DNA of 33,452 nucleotides from a virus. The stretch lies in IMG/VR virus record IMGVR_UViG_3300048691_000011, positions 1 through 33,452 of that record; one strand, 5' to 3'. Position numbers and translations under genes: made by a program. This document shows, in pieces, positions 21,501 to 26,241 of this stretch; the first letter of the stretch is position 1, and the number at the start of each line of letters is the position of its first letter. The notes beneath the pieces were generated by a model, which was given only the letters and a program-made list of their open reading frames with translations, was not told the origin of the DNA and did not search any database.

Positions 21501-23039
21501 ATTACTGCTAATGGTGTTGGTGCAGTACATGGCTTTACACAAGGTTTAACTGCAGGTGTGATTACTGATCCCATTTATGTAGCCAAACTGTCCAAGCGTA
21601 TTGCAATGGGTGCTGAAAAAGGAACCAATGAACACTTGATGCCGATCTTTGATGAACAAGGCACAGTGTTTGCTTATGAACGCTCTGTTGACCCTGTTCA
21701 ATTGGAACGACTACAGAGTAATAACAAGCTGCATCAAATGCTTGGTGTGTGGCGTGGTCGTCAAATTGAAGAAGCAATGGCTAATGAAATCAACAACAAA
21801 TTGGTTGATAACATGGTGCAGATGTATGAGAAAGATAAGAAGGCTAATCGTGGGTCTGAGTATGTGAATATTTTTGATCCAAAGGATAAAATCCTTGCTG
21901 ATGCTTTGAAGTTAATGCCTACTGCTGTGCGTGAATACATGCTTGCAGCTACGGGAAATACGGATGAATTTTGGGTGCGTCGTGATATGGTGTTTGATGC
22001 TTTTGGCTACCGTACCGCATCAGTGGGTGATGCTTGGACTGGCAATAGTCGCTTCTCTGACGAGACACAGAAAGTGTTTCAGAAGGTTGCTTTGGGTGTG
22101 ATGGGGAATCAAGCCTTCAGTCGTTTGCTTACGGCTGAGAAGTTTGTTCAAGGCTTTATGTCTGATGCCCGTACCACTATTGTTGTGAAGTCTGTCATTG
22201 TCCCCGCATTGAATTTGATTTCCAATTTGGGACAATTGGTAGCTCGTGGCGTACCAGTGAAAGATGTGTTGCGCAAAGCTCCTGCCAAGACTGCTGAGAT
22301 TGAGTCTTACGTGAAGAACCGTTTGCGTCAAGTGGATGCTGAAGCTGAACTGCGTGCAGCCAAGACAACCAATGAAACACTCAAACTGGAAGCTGAGATT
22401 CAGTCATTGAAAGATGCTCAACGTCGCTTGACCATTTGGCCATTGATTGAAGCTGGTGAGTTCACAGCCATTTCTGATGTGGGACTGACCCATGATGATG
22501 TTGACTTGAGCCAAGGACGTTGGCACCAGTACATTGAGAAGCAGGTAGACAAGCTGCCAGAGGCTGTTCGCAATGCTGGCAGGTACGCATACATCACCAA
22601 AGACACTGCGTTGTTCCAAGGGCTGCAAAAGGCTGTTCAGTATGGTGATTTCTTAGGTAAAGCACTTATGTACGATGATATGGTGCTTCGCCAAAAGAAA
22701 ACTCCTGCTGAAGCAATGGCACGAATCACAGAGGAATTTGTGAACTATGATCGTCTACCCGGTAGATTCCGTGGGTATCTGGAACAGATGGGTATGCTTT
22801 GGTTCTACAACTTCAAGTTGCGTTCATCCAAAGTGGCAATCAGCATGATGCGTAACAACCCTGTACACGCTTTGATGAGTAATTTTATGCCAGTGCCTGA
22901 AGTGTTTGGTCCTGTTGGTTCCCCGTTGGAAGACAACTTTTTAGCCAAAGCTGCTGGTGACACTCTTGGTTATTCAATTGGGCCGGGTATGGGATTCCGT
23001 GCACCAACAATGAATCCTTGGTGGCAGATGGTGAACTAA
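12549..23039 (+). CDS. Giant virion-encapsulated RNA polymerase (N4 gp50 vRNAP-like)
   Basis: The protein has 3496 residues, the size of N4 vRNAP (about 3500). Residues 1-900 are Ala/Gly-rich helical, with hydrophobic patches at about 115-140 and 255-330. A Lys-rich hinge (about 918-975) and a Pro/Thr linker precede the polymerase core. The core has the TxxGR-like motif SRAGR (R1455), motif A 'VEADGMTNG' (D1590), motif B R-x3-K-x7-Y (R1694, K1698, Y1706) and motif C 'KIFDGVN' (D1991). From memory the N4 mini-vRNAP residues are R424, D559, R666, K670, Y678 and D951, so spacing is nearly the same (135 residues from R to D in both). A HELVH zincin-like motif lies at 2238-2242. The enzyme would be injected with the DNA to transcribe early genes. 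AGGAATACC precedes the ATG. Confidence 0.93.
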   Translation: MSDFQTLLNQYSGGSVLGEKQKVVAQTAAQKQARLGGMPMPSAATYTNAVVGGQNNVGANSASMMELELRELTPFQLAMKYGESTAAQLNTGMVDAASDIQRKLSVERSPGRAIGDTVTEILSGAVNGIANVGNVGLGIIDKTTNTLNSGVNAGLGALGINYKLPNSNLGINTAQALSGINKAVASTESETLQNRNEILAIKNNLTNRDNTLAMDQEITAGGDSTIAGLKRIGNDFLDAVGNATDDPTTFMSGTAQGIGSLLAAGPIAKGITLAGTTAGRASGLLTEAAARAVPKIATGAVPLSIGAMEAGGAYQQTATAAMEKLAGRADLSQEQKQSLANDTALKAASWVAPAAILAGKLVAPFEANPLSKVGFKTAASNIIKEPIEESIQGGVGQAAQNLAAQQNIDPTQSLSQGVGEQAGVGALYGLGTTGVLQVPAVGRGTVEAAVKAAGSIIGGVTDYLAKRGDKLMAETEAAGPASINRTVEQSFALVQVAPALKTEVEQALAPVAKDTPEVAAAKATAMADFPGFIDALNIQESELQSPLLQPVASVIAGAKTRPEAITAVLADIKQEKDPKAYFAKAVALQTLIDTALSATDKLGGIDDTLLPPEISKLFQSVAGIGDSLLNSPEVMGHLVKATQLLQSPAGVKLMNELQQTPESAQVIAMVAQTNPDQIVPAVGRIVLKMAQEGELVLTDAQKTSLQSAVNLMESAQAFDVELKAQGVPKLRDIVTFEIKTEDDPKLDKQGTRSALQHARGIATLAMRGDMKGAKAALQALGNFALGQSNKVTGINQHYAAGPNAPRITVQVASFKGGMTDIKTPVGISPTKEGSINHAKRVTAEARFLANMYNKLNETYNLGLSALPIVELDAALSSGRTADVVAEFNNGKRGYPQQQTLRPAAVLPVTTVVTPAAPVVKAKKERKPKAVKEPKPLKISKAVKASKTAKLQERLNTEKRSAILEQIKAELALRENTSTPEITNATQTSEAIQTKPNQTPQETGTSATGTSAVTPVVTPAKVDAVNVQVTPPAAPKTVAEAYPELLGNTRGVTSLDKAFSLRKIASRFLGSVSPAALVQSVLGSTDALVDFLGRDTTKRSLTPEITTYYVERVPAMVGELVKRMNASMNTALDIVPKSGTSLRMLLDKGEPVHDYLRGKALNIVESDGKGGYIYNQELVEAAVLGSLNWFQNATNMGVIREQKDVAALLGINEDDVSDQMLAAFNSGDQLTMWDVIPRIAANITEFWGMKANNDFSQSATVGIPQAVATEVLTAMIEVGLVEYNKIKPEGATQDLNVFKLDHEQLGTGYEAYPTFLAEMANSEIIEPMYFGDAVVPVAKTQMNNADVALTSDQVKAIEHEQKTPFFLNQPMLDLYKQLGLDSLLNIFGAGVLNEEDKKLFNKTHLESVEGKNLSILSAFESLLGRAEEMQNIADANGVPLNRLSARFAYGMSRAGRMQMLGKQNPQASKLVREALMPNAATIDLNNADDYNGYMLAVAQMLGIKVHTKPIEDSVTEAKALLDGKLKPAVDLMLKFNETGTLDKDAEEVLKELMPLAKGTFMGLHAIVDYARTQADGFDGTEYTTNVYVEADGMTNGPINAMVNLFAGRFNLNWLQNIAKGGLYLTPNQTANQHRKTDGVDLYGQATKQFDIARLALKANLDKDGVGAQMTTLMKLMSTFIKDITVSEGGDVTLTRGVAKNPLTITIYGSGERGIANKVTGELLDAIYAKMSEAMQKQANYEKDSTGAELTFAQAMFGLTHTNPDAALTEFRNALVQLSTRIVVYSSKKDKHFNVPHSVDPFDALVRNMTTPIRVGDPQLFKVSGAQLAALQENMLTLFVKPLRQGIEQTVGAEVMATAKMLQIATQVQSIGLQAAFKQAVADALVKFQRPDTLFLSKNEQSLIMQELIKKFPTVKTKAQEFLIASTSQSQVKASDFSRALNNGLEMKASVFAPADSGVAGSPLLNIGMGDGLMMQTMSLMKDAIQGTLKIFDGVNIPVDKIKEGSLQANTAVAETWQGNPMRAVADSFKAALGNIEEAMKSATEDEIKAVERIFVSFGLPSLDMKDGLEYILSEVEHMANQVEARHLTMQTVSHSIDQMASAEAPFQNQGENLSALAPEAQVIRLNEIYQQKLTEIQAHRGANASVSAELEGRNSTPMPRIMYTFEGMLTEISKLPADLQETAKQALRSPAMRDYVIIVASPEDINAETGGLLGSSNGVTDIENKRVYIASTNPEVWVHELVHAATFEKVQSVLSGTNKDKVTITAVEHLQALRDQFKIMSNDQATWTTEQVRAYREAINSMAVAKMEYGEAAELNELMAWATTNSALIELGKATPATFRAFEKFTRATVNAIRRIFFGSSPDKLPRDFFNAVRFNTTLIATRKQPSATEEGQDLILRHTNSYGNDARLNQIQSTYLSMMTPLFAGLKNQAKKMNAAIYSTNLALAVESAFPMNQQGKSTFQTVVAALATEAVINPASMAKAQELYNHVTKQLEVEDFMNNPELQDPVDRFYAQEKYDVIMGKTGLVKDALGRSSLMPVFLALATTDAGFRSILSKMNMPEVVKNTGSTLDVYLRNYGTEAMEALSDRLSGVKSTDTVTQAIDNLQSNVVANNAEKTSILGMVSNKFGGWVDITNDYAVEKLGATATAGVALGDKMEKSNFKVVSGAAGIVKVLSGSLSDKTSAFMAEGLLSAMNSRNGLQPLRDFANDMLGRVASNANIYDMIKQVRSTVAAVRQEFRENVPTKLTKTFKIAPTDEVWTELNRAMGKTDMAALDMPFADIVELVRNKAQTAREIKTREDAIRAELGAVAPRYLTKAAQLAKYMKTGIVGNNLLRNAGAIAYLVQNKAPSPSLVKNIDELVSLYALRDMEQNERDAFNSLVQDEGLEFTFMYLKQQRSDETAKALQYGGSKFNHYKGYIPSVQSSGMSLIVADDAQDARLKAMSYVRVGDYNGAGAEGIVVKRGYYFNNAPTRGTFNQGIMQNVNITANGVGAVHGFTQGLTAGVITDPIYVAKLSKRIAMGAEKGTNEHLMPIFDEQGTVFAYERSVDPVQLERLQSNNKLHQMLGVWRGRQIEEAMANEINNKLVDNMVQMYEKDKKANRGSEYVNIFDPKDKILADALKLMPTAVREYMLAATGNTDEFWVRRDMVFDAFGYRTASVGDAWTGNSRFSDETQKVFQKVALGVMGNQAFSRLLTAEKFVQGFMSDARTTIVVKSVIVPALNLISNLGQLVARGVPVKDVLRKAPAKTAEIESYVKNRLRQVDAEAELRAAKTTNETLKLEAEIQSLKDAQRRLTIWPLIEAGEFTAISDVGLTHDDVDLSQGRWHQYIEKQVDKLPEAVRNAGRYAYITKDTALFQGLQKAVQYGDFLGKALMYDDMVLRQKKTPAEAMARITEEFVNYDRLPGRFRGYLEQMGMLWFYNFKLRSSKVAISMMRNNPVHALMSNFMPVPEVFGPVGSPLEDNFLAKAAGDTLGYSIGPGMGFRAPTMNPWWQMVN

Positions 23040-23047
23040 AGGTAAGG

Positions 23048-23136
23048 CAAGATTGGCATATTGAAATTTTAAGGATGAGACGTTGCAGACCGCGAATCTG
23101 TTCTGAAAATCCAGCGAGATAACCTATCCAATCTTG
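23048..23136. repeat. Inverted repeat just after the vRNAP stop
   Basis: CAAGATTGG and CCAATCTTG are perfect 9-bp complements (extendable by a G-T pair) separated by 71 bases. The enclosed bases can form a smaller hairpin (CAGA-CCGCGAA-TCTG). It could be a 3'-end structure or a small RNA. The outer stem and roughly 90-base size recall a tRNA, but D-arm and T-arm signatures are missing. Confidence 0.5.
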
Positions 23137-23385
23137 TCTACATACTAGGTGACGGTGGCAAGATATGATCGTTGCTTGGTGTCCTGACGTTTGCAAAGAG
23201 AGCCTATTGCCAACATAAAATTGACCCGCTATTTCTTGCACCTAGAGTTTGTAGGATCGAAACGGATTCAATTGCCGTTACTCATAGCACACCACAACTG
23301 GCTCTCCCACGTGTCTTTAGACTGCTTACGCCAGTCAATCGTGTCATTGTTCCCAGAATTAGTACTACGAGTAGTACCCTAATCA

Positions 23386-23444
23386 TCAGGAATCGAACCT
23401 GACTCACTTCCTACCAAGCCTCGACAAACGAGATAGAATCGAAC
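23386..23444 (-). other. Two tRNA T-arm-like hairpins, no complete tRNA
   Basis: On the minus strand, GGTAG-TTCGATT-CTATC and, about 40 bases on, TCAGG-TTCGATT-CCTGA each give a 5-bp stem with the canonical 7-base T-loop. Neither has a matching 7-bp acceptor stem or anticodon arm at the right distance. They may be tRNA remnants or a tRNA-like structured RNA. Confidence 0.4.
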
Positions 23445-23626
23445 TACCACTTAATGAGCAGACTGTAATTCTTTAGTATCCCAGCTTATGCTTTTGTGTG
23501 CTTATCCAATTACTTGGGGGGATCAAAAATTGGGCTTGGCTCCACGACAGTTTGTTCATTGAGTGGTCTTCGTCTTTCCGAAGAGTCATTTGGTATTATT
23601 ACGGGGGCCCAAATAACCCGCACCGT

Positions 23627-23779
23627 CTATTCCGATGTGTCTTTTGCATTATGCACGAAGGCATACACAATTAAACCTAGAACCAAAATAATTGCTACAT
23701 AGGGCGCAATAGCAATGATGGCTGCAGTAACGGCAAGCACAGCAGCCAACACTAGTACAGCGTACAGGGTGGCTTTCAT
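23627..23779 (-). CDS. Small two-helix membrane protein
   Basis: This short frame encodes 50 residues: two hydrophobic helices (about 4-24 and 26-42) and a polar tail 'HNAKDTSE'. The ATG is six bases after the stop of the upstream gene, and GAG in the upstream stop region (CCTGAGTAA) sits at ribosome-binding distance, so translation is probably coupled. It is the last gene of the replication block. The function is unknown; I see no holin or spanin signature beyond the helices. Confidence 0.62.
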   Translation of the reverse strand: MKATLYAVLVLAAVLAVTAAIIAIAPYVAIILVLGLIVYAFVHNAKDTSE

Positions 23780-23784
23780 GCCGA

Positions 23785-24198
23785 TTACTCAGGTTTTTTC
23801 AGACTACCGAAGAGTGGACGACGCACAACGGGGGTAGTTTCGGCAACTTCCGTTTCGATTTCAGCAGCAACTTCTTGCTGCTCGCTTTTGTCAGCCACAG
23901 GAGTAGCCCCCACGTCAACAGTTTTTTCTTCAGTTACAGAAGCTTCTTCTTTGGTAGTACGTGCAGGCAGCTTAATTGGTGCAGGCGTAGTCACAGGGAT
24001 CACGGCTGCAGGCACTACAGTTTTGGCAGGCATGACCGTACCCGTTTTGACAATATCTACAGTAGCTGTGAAGCCATCAAGACCACGGCCAGCTTTTAGG
24101 TCGATGGTCATGGTGTTGCCATCTTTGATGTTCATGATGCCATGCACATACTCAGTGATTGCTTGTTCAAGTTCAGATTGCGGAAGGATGATTTGCAT
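23785..24198 (-). CDS. Conserved-looking phage protein of unknown function
   Basis: The protein has 137 residues. Residues 1-52 ('MQIILPQSELEQAITEYVHG' then 'TMTIDLKAGRGLDGFTATVDI') form a compact alpha/beta-looking start that resembles small proteins encoded near recombination genes in other phages. Residues 55-125 are Pro, Thr, Val and Glu-rich and probably disordered. The tail ends in 'RRPLFGSLKKPE', resembling the flexible tails of phage single-stranded DNA-binding proteins, including 'KKSLFGKKA' of the gp45-like gene upstream in this operon. I infer a role near DNA metabolism; no enzyme motif is visible. CCTAAGTTATAGGG lies in the upstream gene's end; TTAGGAAAAATTATG gives a good ribosome-binding site. 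Confidence 0.7.
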   Translation of the reverse strand: MQIILPQSELEQAITEYVHGIMNIKDGNTMTIDLKAGRGLDGFTATVDIVKTGTVMPAKTVVPAAVIPVTTPAPIKLPARTTKEEASVTEEKTVDVGATPVADKSEQQEVAAEIETEVAETTPVVRRPLFGSLKKPE

Positions 24199-24206
24199 AA
24201 TTTTTC

Positions 24207-24590
24207 CTAAGTTATAGGGTTAATGGTGACTTCGACACGGGGGTTCTTACTATCTACAGAACCAAACAAATACTGAACTCCAAGTACATGTTGGTAGTTA
24301 TCATCTGCTATATAACCAAGATTGACTAAAGCATCACTAAAGAATTTATCCACGACACTACAAATATTGGCCACATCACACAGTCTGTAAGACTTTGGGT
24401 ACAGTTCATAAGATAGTGAGATTTGTTGAAGTGGTGGTAGATTCTTCAGTAGGGGTGCCACTTTCTCTTGAAAGCTTATCTTCACTTTATTCAACGTTTG
24501 GTGGTGAGCATTCCGATAAATGTTTAGGTTTAACTGAAAGACTTTAGTCTTACTTTGTTGAATGGACAGTGGAAGCGAGAGTACCCACAT
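24207..24590 (-). CDS. RusA-like Holliday junction resolvase
   Basis: The protein has 127 residues from ATG 24590 ('MWVLSLPLSI'). Longer frames start at TTG 24638 or ATG 24623, but the RusA-type N-terminus 'LSLPLSI...LNLNIYRN' begins right after this ATG. The core has 'DVANICSVVDKFFSDALVNL' followed by 'GYIADDNYQHV', the RusA pattern with conserved Asp residues (D..N..K..DaL...G.i.DD). The enzyme cuts four-way junctions and branched replication intermediates before packaging. It follows the single-stranded DNA-binding gene, fitting a recombination role. The start has no strong ribosome-binding site. Confidence 0.8.
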   Translation of the reverse strand: MWVLSLPLSIQQSKTKVFQLNLNIYRNAHHQTLNKVKISFQEKVAPLLKNLPPLQQISLSYELYPKSYRLCDVANICSVVDKFFSDALVNLGYIADDNYQHVLGVQYLFGSVDSKNPRVEVTINPIT

Positions 24591-24601
24591 AATTGTGATC
24601 A

Positions 24602-24631
24602 AAAGTTGAGAATACGCAAGCATACTCTCAA
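24602..24631 (-). terminator. Hairpin, possible weak terminator, after the SSB gene
   Basis: On the minus strand TTGAGAGTA pairs with TATTCTCAA (9 bp with one G-T pair, loop TGCTTGCG), followed by CTTTTG. The tail is short, so it may attenuate rather than stop transcription, or mask the longer resolvase start codons. Confidence 0.4.
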
Positions 24632-24640
24632 CAATCAATA

Positions 24641-24646
24641 ATTATA
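24641..24646 (-). promoter_or_regulatory. Candidate -10 box (TATAAT)
   Basis: A perfect TATAAT lies between the SSB stop and the resolvase gene, on their coding strand. No good -35 box is seen at 16-18 bases, so this is only a candidate. Confidence 0.25.
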
Positions 24647-24654
24647 GTAAGTAC

Positions 24655-25407
24655 TTAAGCTTTCTTACCGAACAAAGATTTCTTTGGTGCACCAGCAGCA
24701 AATGGGGTAGTACCCGGTACAGGTGGTTTACCTGACGTAGCAGAGCTACCACCTTTCTTATTGCGACGATCACGAACTTTGCCCACACCATTTTCATCAG
24801 TGTTGGCTTCAATCCACTTGTGATAGAACACGCCAGTTTCCAGGCCCTGTTCAGCTTCGGTGATGGTCAGCAGGGTTTCCGTGTGATAAAACTTTTGCAG
24901 TTCATTCTTTTCTGTTTCTTCAGCCGTATCAACGTAGTTGCCTGCGTTGTCTTTTTCCTGCTTGTTTACCAATTGCTTTTCAATAGCAAAGGTGATTGGC
25001 TTATCGAGCAAACCAACCAGCACAGGCATGGCAGTTGGGACTTCTTTCTTTTGATCGAAGTCGTAAATGCTGATGATTTTCTCTTCAACATCTTGGCTGG
25101 CCAATGGTTCTTCAGTGGTCAACATGCAGAGACTGTCGATCATGCTGAAGCCCATAAGAGGAAGCTTCTTACCGTCTTTGACGTAGAAGTTTTCACCCTT
25201 GCCATTGGTGATCAGGATTTGTTGACGGTACTCACGGGAACCGACAGCCAAAATCAGAGCAATGAACTGTGCACCGGATTTGTAGGCACCAGCATAAGCC
25301 ATCTTGACACGGCCATCATAGACACCAGTGTCCCATAGGCCACCACCGCCGACACGATCTTCTTGTTTTTCAAGGCCATCAGAGGAGAGGTTTTTAAAAA
25401 ATGACAT
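24655..25407 (-). CDS. Single-stranded DNA-binding protein (N4 gp45-like)
   Basis: The protein has 250 residues, near the size of N4 gp45 (about 265). It begins 'MSFFKNLSSDGLEKQEDRVGG', followed by beta-rich stretches (about residues 25-130) typical of an OB-type core, and ends in a flexible Gly/Pro/Ser-rich basic tail 'KSLFGKKA'. The opening and the position in the replication block match N4 SSB-like proteins. In N4 this protein coats single-stranded DNA, opens the template for vRNAP promoter hairpins and activates late transcription by host RNA polymerase. The same use here is inferred. It is preceded by the RecA-like ATPase gene. The leader has AAGAAAGAAAATACC before the ATG. Confidence 0.75.
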   Translation of the reverse strand: MSFFKNLSSDGLEKQEDRVGGGGLWDTGVYDGRVKMAYAGAYKSGAQFIALILAVGSREYRQQILITNGKGENFYVKDGKKLPLMGFSMIDSLCMLTTEEPLASQDVEEKIISIYDFDQKKEVPTAMPVLVGLLDKPITFAIEKQLVNKQEKDNAGNYVDTAEETEKNELQKFYHTETLLTITEAEQGLETGVFYHKWIEANTDENGVGKVRDRRNKKGGSSATSGKPPVPGTTPFAAGAPKKSLFGKKA

Positions 25408-25435
25408 GGTATTTTCTTTCTTGGTTCATGGTTGG

Positions 25436-26182
25436 TTATTGATCGTCTGAATAAAACTCATGCAGCTTATTCAGCACAAGTTGACAATCATTGTCGATGT
25501 AGGTTTGTGCACGAGTGAACAAACCCATTGGTCCACGAATTCGTTCACCAACTGTTTTCTTGGTCAGTTGAGTTTGGAATACGTGTTTGTAGCCTTGAAT
25601 CTCATCATCTGTAGTGATGGGAAGCAAGTCATTGGTATAGTCTTTCAAGTCCTTCAGAGGAAGACGCTTGCAAGACACAATGCAGGAGAAGTAAGCTTCA
25701 ATGCCTACCCCTTTAAGAGCACCTTTAACAGGGATAAATGTTTTGCTGTCCAGTGTCTTTTCATCTGTTTCGTCTTTGACGTGAGCAGTGAAAATAACTG
25801 GCTTACCAAAATTAGGTACAAGTTGTTGCAAGATGGTTTTAAAGTATTGTTGGTAATCTCCCCATGCTTTCATCCCATTAGTTGCAGTCAGTACATACTG
25901 TGACTCATACATTTCCATCAGGAAAGTCAAAGAGTCTACAATGATGCCTTCAACATCATCACGATTATCAATCGCTTCTTGAAAGTAACTGATCACTTCC
26001 ATTGGGTCAGTGATTGTAATGCGGTTAAACTTGTTTTTGAATGGCAAGCGTTTACCGGATTCACAGTTGAGATAAACCCAACGATCTTGGTTTTTAATGT
26101 TACGGAGACTGGCACTTTTACCAGTGGATGAATATCCTACGACTGCAATTAGTTGGTCATTGGGTGTGACTTCTTCTGTCAT
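25436..26182 (-). CDS. RecA-like P-loop ATPase (Sak4-type)
   Basis: The protein has 248 residues from ATG 26182, which has TTAGGA six bases upstream; the longer in-frame start lacks one. Walker A is 'GYSSTGKS' (16-23) and Walker B 'GIIVDSLTFL' (D83). Then 'KPVIFTAHVKDE' (about 140-150) looks like the sensor strand of RecA-type ATPases. Phage proteins of this kind (Sak4/UvsX-like) pair with single-stranded DNA-binding proteins in recombination, and the gp45-like gene lies just downstream. The likely role is ATP-driven strand annealing or exchange during replication. The leader contains an inverted pair of GAACCAAA/TTTGGTTC. Confidence 0.8.
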   Translation of the reverse strand: MTEEVTPNDQLIAVVGYSSTGKSASLRNIKNQDRWVYLNCESGKRLPFKNKFNRITITDPMEVISYFQEAIDNRDDVEGIIVDSLTFLMEMYESQYVLTATNGMKAWGDYQQYFKTILQQLVPNFGKPVIFTAHVKDETDEKTLDSKTFIPVKGALKGVGIEAYFSCIVSCKRLPLKDLKDYTNDLLPITTDDEIQGYKHVFQTQLTKKTVGERIRGPMGLFTRAQTYIDNDCQLVLNKLHEFYSDDQ

Positions 26183-26241
26183 ATATTTCCTAAGGTTTAG
26201 AACCAAACAAAACAATCACTTTATTCATTTGGTTCCTTGGT

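Larger units (their letters stand above)
23040..23626. other. Non-coding junction between convergent gene blocks
   Basis: I find no credible gene here. The open frames present have no ribosome-binding site and no protein-like composition. Structures seen: a 9-bp inverted repeat (23048-23056 with 23128-23136); GACTG-CTTACGC-CAGTC (about 23320-23336); GTACTA-CGAG-TAGTAC (about 23362-23377); CTTCG..CGAAG (about 23568-23583); and two T-arm-like hairpins on the minus strand. No terminator with a clear T-run was found for either block, although transcripts from both sides converge here. Confidence 0.6.

Noticed and set aside
23048-23136. A complete tRNA gene
   Set aside because: The outer stem and size are suggestive, but there is no T-loop TTCGA, no D-arm and no U before a plausible anticodon.
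23362-23377. An N4-type vRNAP promoter hairpin
   Set aside because: The palindrome has an even loop (two or four bases), whereas N4 promoters use three-base loops, and it lies in a convergent junction rather than upstream of early genes.
23172-23402. A plus-strand gene of 76 codons in the non-coding junction
   Set aside because: It has no ribosome-binding site, an unprotein-like composition, and overlaps hairpins and T-arm-like sequences.
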